Positions 25,379-34,336 of a DNA stretch of 35,995 nucleotides are shown one piece after another. Under the pieces are notes generated by a model. The model did not search any database. It was not told the DNA's origin and was given only the letters and a program-made list of their open reading frames with translations. The position numbers and the translations under genes are program-made. How positions within the stretch are numbered: position 1 is the stretch's first letter; each line of letters opens with the position of its first letter. Source of the DNA: Arcicella sp. (GTDB taxonomy: Bacteria; Bacteroidota; Bacteroidia; Cytophagales; Spirosomataceae); assembly GCA_025356745.1 (NCBI GenBank), contig JANXRS010000139.1, positions 1 through 35,995 of the forward strand, read 5' to 3'.

Positions 25379-26302
25379 TTATCGCCTATTATCATCATCA
25401 TCCATCATACTCAAGTAACTCGCATAACGACTTGACTGTATTTCTCCAACCTTAACTGCTTGTATAACAGTACATTGAGGTTCATTTACATGCTTACAAT
25501 TATGATATTTGCATTTATTCAGTAATTCCCGCATCTCCGGAAAAAAGTGCGATAATTCAGCTTTCTCAATGTCAATTAACCCTAATTCTTTAATGCCTGG
25601 CGTATCAATAATGTAAGAATTCTCGGAGATTTCAAACATGGTTGAAAACGTTGTTGTGTGTACGCCCTTGTTCGCAAAAGTTGAAATTTCTTTTGTTTTT
25701 AAATCCAAATCTGGAGCAATTTGATTCACCAAAGTAGATTTTCCAACGCCTGAATGTCCTGAAATTAGTGAGATTTTATCCTTTAGAATATCCTCAAATT
25801 GTTGAATTCCAATTTTTGTAGTAGCAGAGGTAAATATGGATGGATATCCAATTTCATGATACATCGTTGCCAAATCAATCATGTATTCTTTTTCTTCTTC
25901 CGAAAGTAAATCTATTTTATTGAAAACAATAATGGTTGGTATTCTAAATGATTCCGCCGTTACCAAAAATCTATCTAAAAACCCCAAAGAAGTTCTTGGA
26001 AAATTTAGGGTAATAATGATAATGGCTTGGTCGAGATTTGCTGCTAAAATATGCCCATGAGCGGTTTTATGCACAGATTTACGAATAATATAATTTTCTC
26101 TTTGGCTAATCTCATGGATAATTCCCGTGTTTTCAATTTTATCTTCAATGTCAAAAAGGACTCTGTCTCCCACCGCAATTGGGTTGGAGGTTTTCAATCC
26201 TTTTATTTTAAACTTTCCTCTCAAACGGCATTTCCAAGTATGTTTATTTTCGTCTAAAACCTCATACCATGAACCCGTTGAACGCATTACTAATCCTTTC
26301 AT
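25379..26302 (-). CDS. rsgA: ribosome small-subunit biogenesis GTPase RsgA
   Basis: Circularly permuted GTPase that checks late 30S maturation. The 307 residues show the family order: OB fold (about 1-65; VGDRVLFD), then permuted GTPase motifs with G4 NKID (128-131), P-loop GHSGVGKST (182-190), switch region with GVHTTTF (213-219) and DTPG (233-236), and a C-terminal zinc knuckle with Cys264, Cys269, His271 and Cys277. The C-terminal helix ends SRYASYLSMMDDDDNRR. It lies 58 nt after waaA and 23 nt before the DUF2934 gene. Confidence 0.97.
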   Translation of the reverse strand: MKGLVMRSTGSWYEVLDENKHTWKCRLRGKFKIKGLKTSNPIAVGDRVLFDIEDKIENTGIIHEISQRENYIIRKSVHKTAHGHILAANLDQAIIIITLNFPRTSLGFLDRFLVTAESFRIPTIIVFNKIDLLSEEEKEYMIDLATMYHEIGYPSIFTSATTKIGIQQFEDILKDKISLISGHSGVGKSTLVNQIAPDLDLKTKEISTFANKGVHTTTFSTMFEISENSYIIDTPGIKELGLIDIEKAELSHFFPEMRELLNKCKYHNCKHVNEPQCTVIQAVKVGEIQSSRYASYLSMMDDDDNRR

Positions 26303-26360
26303 ATTTTAAAATCGTAAGTCTTTAAAAGCAATTTAAGTCATAGTTAATTTTACTTATCAC

Positions 26361-27650
26361 TTAAATACTTAGAACTTCTACTGCATATTTAATAACTTTA
26401 TCCGTTCCTCCCAAATTGTCCTCCACATATTTTCTAATAATAGTATATTGCTGGTTTCTTAATTCAATATCACTATATAATTTCTGAAATTCTAAAGCAA
26501 ATTCATCCGAATTATGAATAGCTTTTGCTCCCGTAAGTTGCTCTAAATCAATGGCTTCTTGAAATTTATGATAATTTTTATCGCCAAAAAAGATTGGTAA
26601 GCCAAAGGTTGCAGCTTCTAAGATGTTGTGCAGTCCTTTACCGTAGCTCCCTCCTATCCATGCAAAATCTGCGTATTGGTAGAGAGAGGATAACATTCCG
26701 ATATTGTCGATTATTAAGGTATTTGAAGTTAGGTATTGGAAATTATTCGTACTAATCTCAGAATATCTTACACTACTTCCTTTCAATTGCTTTCTCCAAC
26801 TCTCAATCTCAACCTCGTGAATTTCGTGCGGAGCAATGATTACGCTTAAATCTTTCGTAAAATTATTCAAAAATGGAACAATTACCGCAAAATCTTCTTG
26901 CCAACACGAACCAATAATCAATAAAGGTTTCCCATTTTTGAATTGTTCAATAATTGGTAATGATTTTCGAGCATCTGCAATTTGTTTTACACGGTCGAAA
27001 CGGGTATCTCCCCCAACTGTAACCCTCTGAAGACCAATATTTTGCAATAAATCTAATGAAGATTGATTCTGTACAAAAATATAATCAAAATACGTTAAAA
27101 TATTTCGATAAAACCCACCATATCCTTTGAAAAATATTTGATTAGGTCTGAAAATAGCGGAGAAAGAAATCACTGGAATTTGCTTTTCGTGTAGAATTCT
27201 AAGATAATTATACCAAAATTCATACTTCACAAAAAAAGCGATAGAAGGGTTTATTATTTCAATAAAATCTCTTGCATTTGAAGGCGTATCTGAAGGTAAA
27301 TAACAAATAAAATCAGCCCCTGTATAGTCTTTACGCACTTCATAACCCGAAGGCGAAAAGAAAGTTAGCACAATTTTATAGGCTGGAAATGTTTCTCTAA
27401 ATTTTTCAATAACGGGTCGTCCTTGCTCAAATTCACCAAGAGATGCACAATGAAACCAAGCAATTTTTGAGTACTGAGTTTCAAGTGCGAAATTTCTTTG
27501 ACTTTCGATTTTTTCTTGCCAATTACTAACTGCTAATTGCCAACTATTCCTTCCTTCAATCCATAATTTAGCCTTATGATTAAAAGGACTAACCATCCAA
27601 ATAATAAACTGATAGAAATAAATAGAGAAATTATATAGGAGTGCTGACAA
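26361..27650 (-). CDS. waaA: 3-deoxy-D-manno-octulosonate (KDO) transferase
   Basis: Inner-membrane GT-B glycosyltransferase that adds KDO to lipid A precursor. The 429 residues fit the family. N-terminal anchor (about 1-22), then KAKLWIEGR, the catalytic segment WFHCASLGEFEQGRPVIE (Glu73), LTFFSPSGYEV, FFVKYEFWYNYL, VGGDTRFDRV, and the C-terminal nucleotide-sugar site IGGSYGKGLHNILEAATFGLPIFFG. The start is TTG at 27650: upstream in-frame sequence hits a stop and the first ATG lies 18 codons in, which would remove the anchor. An unusual NSWQLAVSNWQ sits at residues 35-45, where homologues have a variable linker. It heads a minus-strand run with rsgA and three more genes. Confidence 0.93.
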   Translation of the reverse strand: MSALLYNFSIYFYQFIIWMVSPFNHKAKLWIEGRNSWQLAVSNWQEKIESQRNFALETQYSKIAWFHCASLGEFEQGRPVIEKFRETFPAYKIVLTFFSPSGYEVRKDYTGADFICYLPSDTPSNARDFIEIINPSIAFFVKYEFWYNYLRILHEKQIPVISFSAIFRPNQIFFKGYGGFYRNILTYFDYIFVQNQSSLDLLQNIGLQRVTVGGDTRFDRVKQIADARKSLPIIEQFKNGKPLLIIGSCWQEDFAVIVPFLNNFTKDLSVIIAPHEIHEVEIESWRKQLKGSSVRYSEISTNNFQYLTSNTLIIDNIGMLSSLYQYADFAWIGGSYGKGLHNILEAATFGLPIFFGDKNYHKFQEAIDLEQLTGAKAIHNSDEFALEFQKLYSDIELRNQQYTIIRKYVEDNLGGTDKVIKYAVEVLSI

Positions 27651-27711
27651 AATATTTTGTGTTAGATTTCATTCAAAATTAACGCAAAAGGTATAAAGTC
27701 GCAAATCGGAA

Positions 27712-29922
27712 TTACAGATTCAACCAGTAAGTCATTTTTAAAACCACAGCACGGTTTTTAATTTCGTAATTATTCGGAAAATAATTATCGGTATAAACCA
27801 GGAAAATATCCGAAGCGGGTTTATATCTCCATTGCAAACGACTGTTGATGTTTATGTTCTGACGTTGTTCATTGTATTGAACAAATGTTGTAAAGAATAA
27901 TTTATTGGTAAACGTAATATCAACTTTCGGACTAATTAAAAGAAAGTGTGTTTTGACAATTTTATTTGTTTGTTCAGCCACAGGAATTTTTACATCACTA
28001 ATATTCACATAATTAATATTTGCCGAAATATTTACATAAGGCTGAAAACGGTAGCCTATCGTAGTTGATAAATTGAAGAGATTCCCATCACCGAAATATC
28101 CTCCGTAAGAACCAGAGAAATTAGTCGTATATTTTTTGCGAGGGGAAGAAATATATTCAAAATTAAACGTTTTATACCGATGTTCACTTCCAACTTTTAA
28201 TACGTCATTGGTTCCTTCATTTGTTGGGTCAAAATCGTATTGAAGCTTGTAATAATTACTCTGAAAATATAACACTAAACGGCTTTGTGATTTGAATGCT
28301 GAAACGTAACCAATTAAATGGGAAGCATCTGTTAATTCTCCATTTGTGTTCCAAAAATAGTCAGCAGAAGTTGTTGGTGCTTTGAAAAACACTTTACTAC
28401 TTATTTTTTTTGGATAATGCACGTAACTAATTTCATCAACTGCAATACGATAATAACCTCTTCGTGGCACATATCCGATTTCTGGTGTATAATTAATACC
28501 CACATTTTCGTGTTGCACATTAGCTACCCAATGTAAAGAAGCATACTGCAAATTATATCCTTGCATCACATCTTCCCCCTTTGTTTTGGGGCTAAATGAC
28601 TTCATAACTACTGCCTTGCCAGTCCACTCGTTATTGGCAGAAGCCAAATTATATTCAATTCCAAGATTCCTATTAAAATCTGTAAATCCAGCATTTGTTT
28701 TTTCACTAAAATTCAATGATTGTTTGTTCAAAAACATCATTCCAACGCTCGACCTTTTGAAGACTTTTTGTTGCAAAACCAAGGCCGTAAAATTCTGATT
28801 GGGTCGTCTGGTAGTATCGGTTAAATCAATCGAACCCGTTTGTATATTCATCGCTCCGATACGAAGATTACTGTTGAGTTTTCCACTCATTCTGGCTCCG
28901 TAAGTGATGGGAACGCCTAAACCGATGCGTCGTGAAAAGAAGGGACGGAGATTATCTAATCCAAAATTATTGAACAAATCGGCATTTTCTAAGAAGAACT
29001 GACGACGTTCAGGAAAAAACAATTCAAACCGACTCAAATTTGTTACTTGCCTATCTACATCCACCTGCGAGAAATCGGGATTCACCGTTAAATCCAAATT
29101 TAAAGCCGATGAAAGAGCGATTTTAGCATCCCCTCCAAAATCTTTTCTAAATGTTGCATTAATATTATTATAGAAATCTTTATTTATCCCTACCAACCCA
29201 TAAGGAATGATTGAAATATTGGCTTTAGGCGATGGAGGAAGTGTTTCCCAAGCTAATATACCAGTGAAAGCAAGCGAAAATCCTGCATATTGCCTCGGCA
29301 CTTTTGTCCAATTAGAAATCTCTTTCTGGTTAGGATAACTACGAGTAAAATTTATGCCCCAATTGGATACATCTTTTTTATACCGTAAAGTTTTGAAAGG
29401 AATTGCCATTTCTACAATCCAACGGTCGGCGAGATATTTGGTTTGCGAAAACCACTTATTATCCCAGTTCAAATTCTGAACTTGTCCTTCAGAAATTAAT
29501 CCTTCCAATTGTGCTCCAGCCGCATTTACTCCAAAAATAAACCCATTTGTTAAGTCATTAAAGGGTTCAATAATTATCTCAAATGCCTCATTCGCTCCAA
29601 AAGAAAAATCTCGTTTCATAGATTCAACGGTAGCCGTTTTTCCATCATTTGCTTTGAAACAAATGGCGGAAACATACAAAAAATTTTCGTCGTAAGTCAA
29701 TCTCACTTCAGTTTGATTCGTAGCACGAGCGGTATCTGTTGGAAATTTGAGCCAAAAATCTTTGGCTACATCGGTACTTTTCCAAGCCTGCTCATCTAAA
29801 ATTCCATCAATATTAATTTTGGATGTTGCAGGCTTGATTTGAAACTGGTAAGACTCATTTACTTTCTGTGATTGGGCGGTTTGTACAGATAAAATGAAGA
29901 TGAAGGGTAGCAGTTTTTTCAT
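27712..29922 (-). CDS. DUF5916 outer-membrane protein with CBM9-like N-terminus
   Basis: The 736-residue protein has a signal peptide (MKKLLPFIFILSVQTAQS, residues 1-18), then a carbohydrate-binding-family-9-like domain (about 30-215; INIDGILDEQAWKSTDVAKDFWL, VEMAIPFKTLRY, WGINFTRSYP). A long beta-strand-rich C-terminal half follows (about 235-736; VNPDFSQVDVDRQVTNLSRFELFFPERRQFFLENADLF), ending in a strand-like MTYWLNL that suggests an outer-membrane barrel. This layout is common in Bacteroidota; the function is unknown, perhaps carbohydrate binding or uptake. A broken paralogue lies at 16016-16635. It is separated from waaA by 61 nt; a promoter-like TATCTTTG lies 36 nt upstream. Confidence 0.85.
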   Translation of the reverse strand: MKKLLPFIFILSVQTAQSQKVNESYQFQIKPATSKINIDGILDEQAWKSTDVAKDFWLKFPTDTARATNQTEVRLTYDENFLYVSAICFKANDGKTATVESMKRDFSFGANEAFEIIIEPFNDLTNGFIFGVNAAGAQLEGLISEGQVQNLNWDNKWFSQTKYLADRWIVEMAIPFKTLRYKKDVSNWGINFTRSYPNQKEISNWTKVPRQYAGFSLAFTGILAWETLPPSPKANISIIPYGLVGINKDFYNNINATFRKDFGGDAKIALSSALNLDLTVNPDFSQVDVDRQVTNLSRFELFFPERRQFFLENADLFNNFGLDNLRPFFSRRIGLGVPITYGARMSGKLNSNLRIGAMNIQTGSIDLTDTTRRPNQNFTALVLQQKVFKRSSVGMMFLNKQSLNFSEKTNAGFTDFNRNLGIEYNLASANNEWTGKAVVMKSFSPKTKGEDVMQGYNLQYASLHWVANVQHENVGINYTPEIGYVPRRGYYRIAVDEISYVHYPKKISSKVFFKAPTTSADYFWNTNGELTDASHLIGYVSAFKSQSRLVLYFQSNYYKLQYDFDPTNEGTNDVLKVGSEHRYKTFNFEYISSPRKKYTTNFSGSYGGYFGDGNLFNLSTTIGYRFQPYVNISANINYVNISDVKIPVAEQTNKIVKTHFLLISPKVDITFTNKLFFTTFVQYNEQRQNININSRLQWRYKPASDIFLVYTDNYFPNNYEIKNRAVVLKMTYWLNL

Positions 29923-30283
29923 GAATTTAATAGTTTTATGAATTTAGGTAAGTAGTTACAAAGATAGTAAAAAATTGGTTAATGATTGAAAATAAGTGTT
30001 GATGTTCGTAAAATACTTTTCATCTCAGTTTTTATTAAAAAAATATTCAACTTTGGGATAGAGAAAGAGGCTGTTGAGAGAATATAAATATATTCGTAAA
30101 ATCTATGCCTTGAATTCTATATTTTATCAAAATCAGATTTTTGTACCTTATTAAATTCTCGTATTAAAACATTAAAATAGATTAAAAATAAACTTTCCAC
30201 AAGCATGAATGCCCCCAATCGGTTTTGTAAAACCATGATTAATCCTTAATTTGTATCAGCATTTGTAAACCAAAAACCACTTC
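29923..30283. promoter_or_regulatory. divergent intergenic region with two promoter candidates
   Basis: This 361-nt gap holds no gene. On the minus strand TATCTTTG (29959-29966) matches the Bacteroidota TAnnTTTG element for the DUF5916 gene. On the plus strand TTTTG (30223-30227) and TTAATTTG (30246-30253), 18 nt apart, resemble the -33/-7 pair for the amino-acid permease, with a leader of about 25 nt. The middle is AT-rich without repeats that I can see. Confidence 0.45.
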
Positions 30284-31702
30284 ATGCCGAAATCCCCTGA
30301 AAATCAAGGACAATTAGTTCGCTCCATTGGATTAACCTCCGCCATAGTTCTCATTATCAGTTCTGTGATTGGCACGGGTGTTTTTAAGAAAATTGCTGCG
30401 ATGTCGGCAGAGTTACAATCGCCAGTTTTAGTATTAATTGCTTGGCTATTAGCAGGTTTAATTAGTTTGGCGGGTACACTTTCCAATGCTGAAGTTGCCA
30501 GTATGCTCGCAGATTCGGGTGGGGAATTTGTTTATTTTCGTAAAATATATAATCGCTTTTTTGCCTTCCTATTTGGTTGGACAAACTTTGCGGTAATTCG
30601 TACCGCTTCAATCGCATCCATTGCCTACGTTTTTGCTCAGTCGTTAAATAGCCTCATTCCATTTCCTGAAACATCAAAAGCTTTATCTGAATTTAGTTTT
30701 TTGGGTTTGCATCTTTTTGATAATCTTAGCGTAAAGTTGGTGGGAATATCCTTAATTATTTTTCAAACTTATTTTAATTATCGAGGATTAAAATTAGGCG
30801 AAAATTTAAGCAGAGTTTTAACCGCATTAATGGTTGTTACTATGCTGATAATCATTATATTAGGATTAACTTCGAGCATCGGTAGTATGGATAACATCAC
30901 AACAAATAGCGTTAGATATGACCCTAATACAATGAATGGTTCGACGCTTTTCAAGGCATTGGCATTGGCTTGTCTGAGTGCTTTTTGGGGATACGAAGGT
31001 TGGGCAAGTGTGGGATTTATTGGTGGTGAAATGAAGAATCCGCAACGCAATTTGCCATTAGCCTTAATTTTCGGAACTTTAATAGTGATGGCAATTTACT
31101 TATTAATGAATTTTGTTTATCTCTATATTCTTCCAATTGACGAATTTATCAATATTTACGAATCTAAAAATGGAATTGCTGCCGTTGCCGTTGTCAATCA
31201 CTTTTTGGGTTCATCAGGAGGACTTTTAATTTCTTGCCTTATTCTGATTGCCACCTTCAACTGTTCAAGCACCACTATTCTTTTGGCTTCGAGATTATTT
31301 TATGCCATGGCGAATGATAAGATGTTTTTCAAAAGCGTTGATTACATCCACCCAAAATATAATACCCCTTCCAGAGCTTTATTTATTCAAGCAATTTGGA
31401 CTTCACTTTTAGTACTTTCGGGTACTTTCGATCAATTGACGGATATGTTGATTTTTGCGGCTTTTATTTTCTACGGAGCAACGGCTTTTGGGGTTTTTGT
31501 CTTGCGTAAGAAAATGCCCGATGCTCCCCGTCCATACAAAGTAATTGGTTATCCATTTGTACCAGCAATCTTTATATTATTTTGTATTGCTCTGATTGTC
31601 AATACCTTAATGCAAAAACCAGAAGAAGCATTGATTGGTTTAGGATTAATGGCAACGGGCTTACCTTTCTATTTTTATTGGAAAAGTAAGGAAAAGGTTT
31701 AG
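30284..31702 (+). CDS. APC superfamily amino-acid permease
   Basis: Inner-membrane amino-acid transporter or exchanger. The 472 residues contain about 12 hydrophobic helices. The N-terminal signature LTSAIVLIISSVIGTGVFKKIA (about residues 17-38) has the broken-helix SxxIGTGxF substrate motif of TM1. Further signatures are FLFGWTNFAVIRTASIASIAYVFA (about 94-117), ALACLSAFWGYEGWASVGFIGGEMKNPQRNLP (TM6 region with the conserved E..NP..N.P) and RPYKVIGYPFVPAIFILFC near the C-terminus. This looks like the LAT-type/serine-threonine exchanger branch; substrate unknown. Monocistronic, with a hairpin terminator 18 nt after the stop. Confidence 0.9.
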   Translation: MPKSPENQGQLVRSIGLTSAIVLIISSVIGTGVFKKIAAMSAELQSPVLVLIAWLLAGLISLAGTLSNAEVASMLADSGGEFVYFRKIYNRFFAFLFGWTNFAVIRTASIASIAYVFAQSLNSLIPFPETSKALSEFSFLGLHLFDNLSVKLVGISLIIFQTYFNYRGLKLGENLSRVLTALMVVTMLIIIILGLTSSIGSMDNITTNSVRYDPNTMNGSTLFKALALACLSAFWGYEGWASVGFIGGEMKNPQRNLPLALIFGTLIVMAIYLLMNFVYLYILPIDEFINIYESKNGIAAVAVVNHFLGSSGGLLISCLILIATFNCSSTTILLASRLFYAMANDKMFFKSVDYIHPKYNTPSRALFIQAIWTSLLVLSGTFDQLTDMLIFAAFIFYGATAFGVFVLRKKMPDAPRPYKVIGYPFVPAIFILFCIALIVNTLMQKPEEALIGLGLMATGLPFYFYWKSKEKV

Positions 31703-31720
31703 TAGATAATTTATTAGTTA

Positions 31721-31762
31721 GCAGTAAAATGGACATTTTAAAAATGATTTCCATTTTACTGC
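31721..31762 (+). terminator. hairpin terminator after the permease
   Basis: GCAGTAAAATGGA (31721-31733) pairs perfectly with TCCATTTTACTGC (31750-31762) around a 16-nt AT-rich loop. There is no T-run directly after it. Its position, 18 nt after the stop, supports a terminator role. Confidence 0.7.
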
Positions 31763-31899
31763 CGACTGTAAAACTTAATACTATATTCTAACTAATAGGA
31801 AGTTTTTTAAGCATAGATAAAATAATTTAATTTGTTGATAACCAATGAATTGAAGAACAATTGTCAATAATCTACAAGCCCCTATCGTTTATTTTTGGG

Positions 31900-32022
31900 C
31901 TAATTCATACTGTCGAAATGACTCATCGAATGGAAAATTATTCGCTCAATTTTAGGATAATTTTTCAAGAAATCTACCACCTTTAAAGTCATTCCAGTAG
32001 AATATGTATTGTCCACAGAAAG
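31900..32022 (-). other. short minus-strand open fragment, possible gene relic
   Basis: About 38 codons without an ATG read VDNTYSTGMTLKVVDFLKNYP, then IERIIFHSMSHFDSMN and a stop. The composition looks protein-like (alternating strand, helix, strand) but I cannot place it in a family. It lies in the 344-nt gap between the permease and the GntR-like ligand-binding gene; apart from this and the hairpin I see nothing there. Confidence 0.3.
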
Positions 32023-32046
32023 TTATTGTATTAAATAAAAATACAA

Positions 32047-32862
32047 TTAGAGGGAATTTCTCTGAATAAATAAAAATGGGTTGCGGATATGTTCTTTTTT
32101 ACCATTCAAAATAAGTTCGGCGGCGGTTTTTCCTAATTGAAAATGGTCAGTCGTAACGACAGTAATTCCGCCAGAAAGCACTTCTTTCACAGGCGTTTCA
32201 TTATAAGATAGGATACCAATATCAAGACCAATTTTTAAATTTTGAATAGTGCAATGTTTCAATATTTCAGCCAAAAATCGCTCCGATAAAATCAAATAAG
32301 CTTCATTTCTACGGATAATTCCATCGTTTACCTCTGTATAAATATTGTACGTTAAATTATTTTCAATGGCAAAACGAGTAACCCCTTCCATGATAGCAAG
32401 CGAATAAAAATACTTCTCTTGAATTACGAAGTTTAGGGTTTTATACTTGTTAATTAAGCTTTTAGCTTTCGAAAGTGCCTCATAAATATCTGCTTCAAAA
32501 TCCTGATAAACACAGGCATAATTTCCCCGAATAAATTCATTTCGTTTATCTAAAATCAATAATTTTTCTTTGGGAATGCTGTTCAGCGTCTTCAATATAT
32601 CTTCATTAATATGCGTTGCGTGAAGCATGATGGCGAAAAAATCATACGTGGTTAATTTATCTCGAATTACCTCCGCAAAATGAATTGAACTAGGATGAGT
32701 AATAGGGTGAATATATAAATCTACAGAGGCTCTACTACCAATTTGTAACAGAAATCCATTATAGATTTCATTGCGAAAATCACTGAGCTTATTGAAAATA
32801 AGTAACACTTTCAAATCAGTTTTTTCAGTTTTGTTTAAAGAAATGGCAAATGGGATACTCAC
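32047..32862 (-). CDS. GntR-regulator-like ligand-binding protein lacking the DNA-binding domain
   Basis: The 271-residue protein matches the C-terminal periplasmic-binding-protein-like effector domain of the full regulator at 33255-34283. Shared landmarks are KYKTLNFVIQE / KYKTLNLVLTE, a late IGI(L/I)S.N....KE(V/I)L(S/A)GGIT(V/I)(V/I) block, the LGK.AAE(L/M)I..GK block, and the ending in (R)(N/K)SL. The wHTH domain (about 80 residues in the full protein) is absent. The frame opens with GTG and has a stop a few codons further upstream, so the missing part is not merely in another start. It is either a stand-alone sensor or a truncated gene still open. If expressed it would be cytosolic, as no signal peptide is seen. 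Confidence 0.6.
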   Translation of the reverse strand: MSIPFAISLNKTEKTDLKVLLIFNKLSDFRNEIYNGFLLQIGSRASVDLYIHPITHPSSIHFAEVIRDKLTTYDFFAIMLHATHINEDILKTLNSIPKEKLLILDKRNEFIRGNYACVYQDFEADIYEALSKAKSLINKYKTLNFVIQEKYFYSLAIMEGVTRFAIENNLTYNIYTEVNDGIIRRNEAYLILSERFLAEILKHCTIQNLKIGLDIGILSYNETPVKEVLSGGITVVTTDHFQLGKTAAELILNGKKEHIRNPFLFIQRNSL

Positions 32863-32888
32863 AAATTTATAATTTTACGCTAAATAAG

Positions 32889-33026
32889 TACTTGTAGTAT
32901 TAAAAAATATCCTGTCTTATACAGAGGCAGTCAAGCAGGGTATAACAGGACAACAAAGGCATTTTAAAACCAATTTTGAAGGATTTATACCACTATTTGC
33001 AAGAATTATCCTAACGACTACAAGTA
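32889..33026. promoter_or_regulatory. paired inverted 10-mers with internal hairpin, possible operator region
   Basis: TACTTGTAGT (32889-32898) and its exact reverse complement ACTACAAGTA (33017-33026) flank 118 nt. The left copy extends to TACT-TGT-AGTA, itself a small dyad of the size bound by dimeric HTH regulators. Inside, TCCTGT..TATAC and GTATA..ACAGGA (32910-32950) form a hairpin with a 2-nt bulge. The region lies between the HTH-less protein and the small membrane ORF upstream of the GntR gene, so autoregulation is a fair inference. A decayed mobile element is the alternative. Confidence 0.4.
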
Positions 33027-33089
33027 TTCTGAACGTAATTTTACAGCACAAACAACTGTATTATTTCAATATTAAATTTAATTATACGA

Positions 33090-33221
33090 ATGAAATATAC
33101 TGGACAATTATTAACCAATAAAATCAAGAAAGTTCTTGCAACAAAAGGCGATTTTTACGAATTCACTTTAATTGCCATTATCTTTTTATTGGTTTTAATT
33201 CTTATAAAAATTGCCCTATAA
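33090..33221 (+). CDS. 43-residue membrane peptide, too short for the ORF track
   Basis: ATG 33090 opens a 43-codon frame: a basic N-terminal half (MKYTGQLLTNKIKKVLATKG) and a single hydrophobic helix (FTLIAIIFLLVLILIKIAL) to the C-terminus. The layout is that of a small single-pass protein with the charged end in the cytoplasm. The stop is 33 nt before the GntR-type regulator start, so the two are likely co-transcribed. Homology is unknown to me. Coding status rests on the clean amphipathic-to-hydrophobic design and position. Confidence 0.5.
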   Translation: MKYTGQLLTNKIKKVLATKGDFYEFTLIAIIFLLVLILIKIAL

Positions 33222-33254
33222 ATTTCAAAAATTCACCAACACGACCCATTTATT

Positions 33255-34283
33255 ATGATAACAACGTTCAGAGATTTTGCTCAAGCAAAACAAGATTCAA
33301 AAACTCCAAAATATCAGCAATTAGTAAATACCTTGTTGATTGATATTGAAAAGGGTGATTTAAAAACGGGTGAAAGATTGCCTTCCATCAACGAAGCCAG
33401 TGAAGAATGCTATCTCTCACGTGATACCGTTGAACGTGCCTACTCAGAACTTCATCGCTTAGGCGTTATTACTTCAATTTTCAGAAAAGGCTATTTTATT
33501 TCTGGAAAATCGGCTAAAACGAAAACTAAAATTTTCTTTTTAGTGGGTAAAATTACAGAGAATAATAAAGCAATTTTCAACGCTTTTGTCAATTATGCGG
33601 GCAAAGAAGTGGCAGTTGATATTTTTACTTACAACTATAAAAACGATAATTTTAGAGATATCATCAATAATCATTTGGGCAACTATCATTATTATGTGAT
33701 TATGCCTCATTTGATTGAAGAAACCGAGGAAAACATCAAATGTTTAAAAAAGATTTCGGGTGAACGGCTAATTTTCCTTGAGCAAGCAATGCCTTCTTTG
33801 CAAAACGCTAATTCTTCAATTTTAAGCAATTCGGGTGAAGAGATTTTTAGTGTGATGCAACAAAATGCTAAGTATTTTAAGAAATATAAAACCTTAAATC
33901 TTGTATTAACGGAAGAAGAATATTTTGATGCTGAATTAATAACTGGTTTTAGAAATTTTTGCGAAGCAAATCATTATAATTTTCAAGTATTAGATGGTTT
34001 CCAAGATGAAGAGGTTGAAGAAGGTCATGTTTATCTCACAATGGATGATGCAGATTTAGTGGCTACCATCAAATCCGTTCAAAATCAGGATTTGGAATTG
34101 GGTAAACAAGTAGGAATAATTTCGCTCAATGACTCTTGCTACAAAGAAATATTGGCGGGAGGAATTACTATTATTTCTTCAAAACCAAAAGAGATTGGCA
34201 AATTAGCAGCTGAGATGATTCATGGCGGAAAACGCCAAAGTATGAATGTTTCGATGGAAATGATATTAAGAAAATCGCTTTAA
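33255..34283 (+). CDS. GntR-type transcriptional regulator with sugar-binding-like effector domain
   Basis: The 342-residue regulator has an N-terminal winged helix of the GntR family (about residues 18-84; KYQQLVNTLLIDIEKGDLKTGERLPSINEASEECYLSRDTVERAYSEL), followed by a periplasmic-binding-protein-like effector domain (about 90-342). This fusion occurs in Bacteroidota, usually near carbohydrate genes. Within the domain, KYKTLNLVLTEEEYFDAELITGF and LGKQVGIISLNDS, then ILAGGITIISSKPKEIGKLAAEMI, match the HTH-less neighbour. Targets are unknown; it sits upstream of lpxH and a GH32 gene on the same strand, but a strong terminator isolates it from them. Confidence 0.87.
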   Translation: MITTFRDFAQAKQDSKTPKYQQLVNTLLIDIEKGDLKTGERLPSINEASEECYLSRDTVERAYSELHRLGVITSIFRKGYFISGKSAKTKTKIFFLVGKITENNKAIFNAFVNYAGKEVAVDIFTYNYKNDNFRDIINNHLGNYHYYVIMPHLIEETEENIKCLKKISGERLIFLEQAMPSLQNANSSILSNSGEEIFSVMQQNAKYFKKYKTLNLVLTEEEYFDAELITGFRNFCEANHYNFQVLDGFQDEEVEEGHVYLTMDDADLVATIKSVQNQDLELGKQVGIISLNDSCYKEILAGGITIISSKPKEIGKLAAEMIHGGKRQSMNVSMEMILRKSL

Positions 34284-34336
34284 GGTTATAGTATTAGGTA
34301 AACTGATTGAATTTACGTTACATAGTTTACTTTTTC

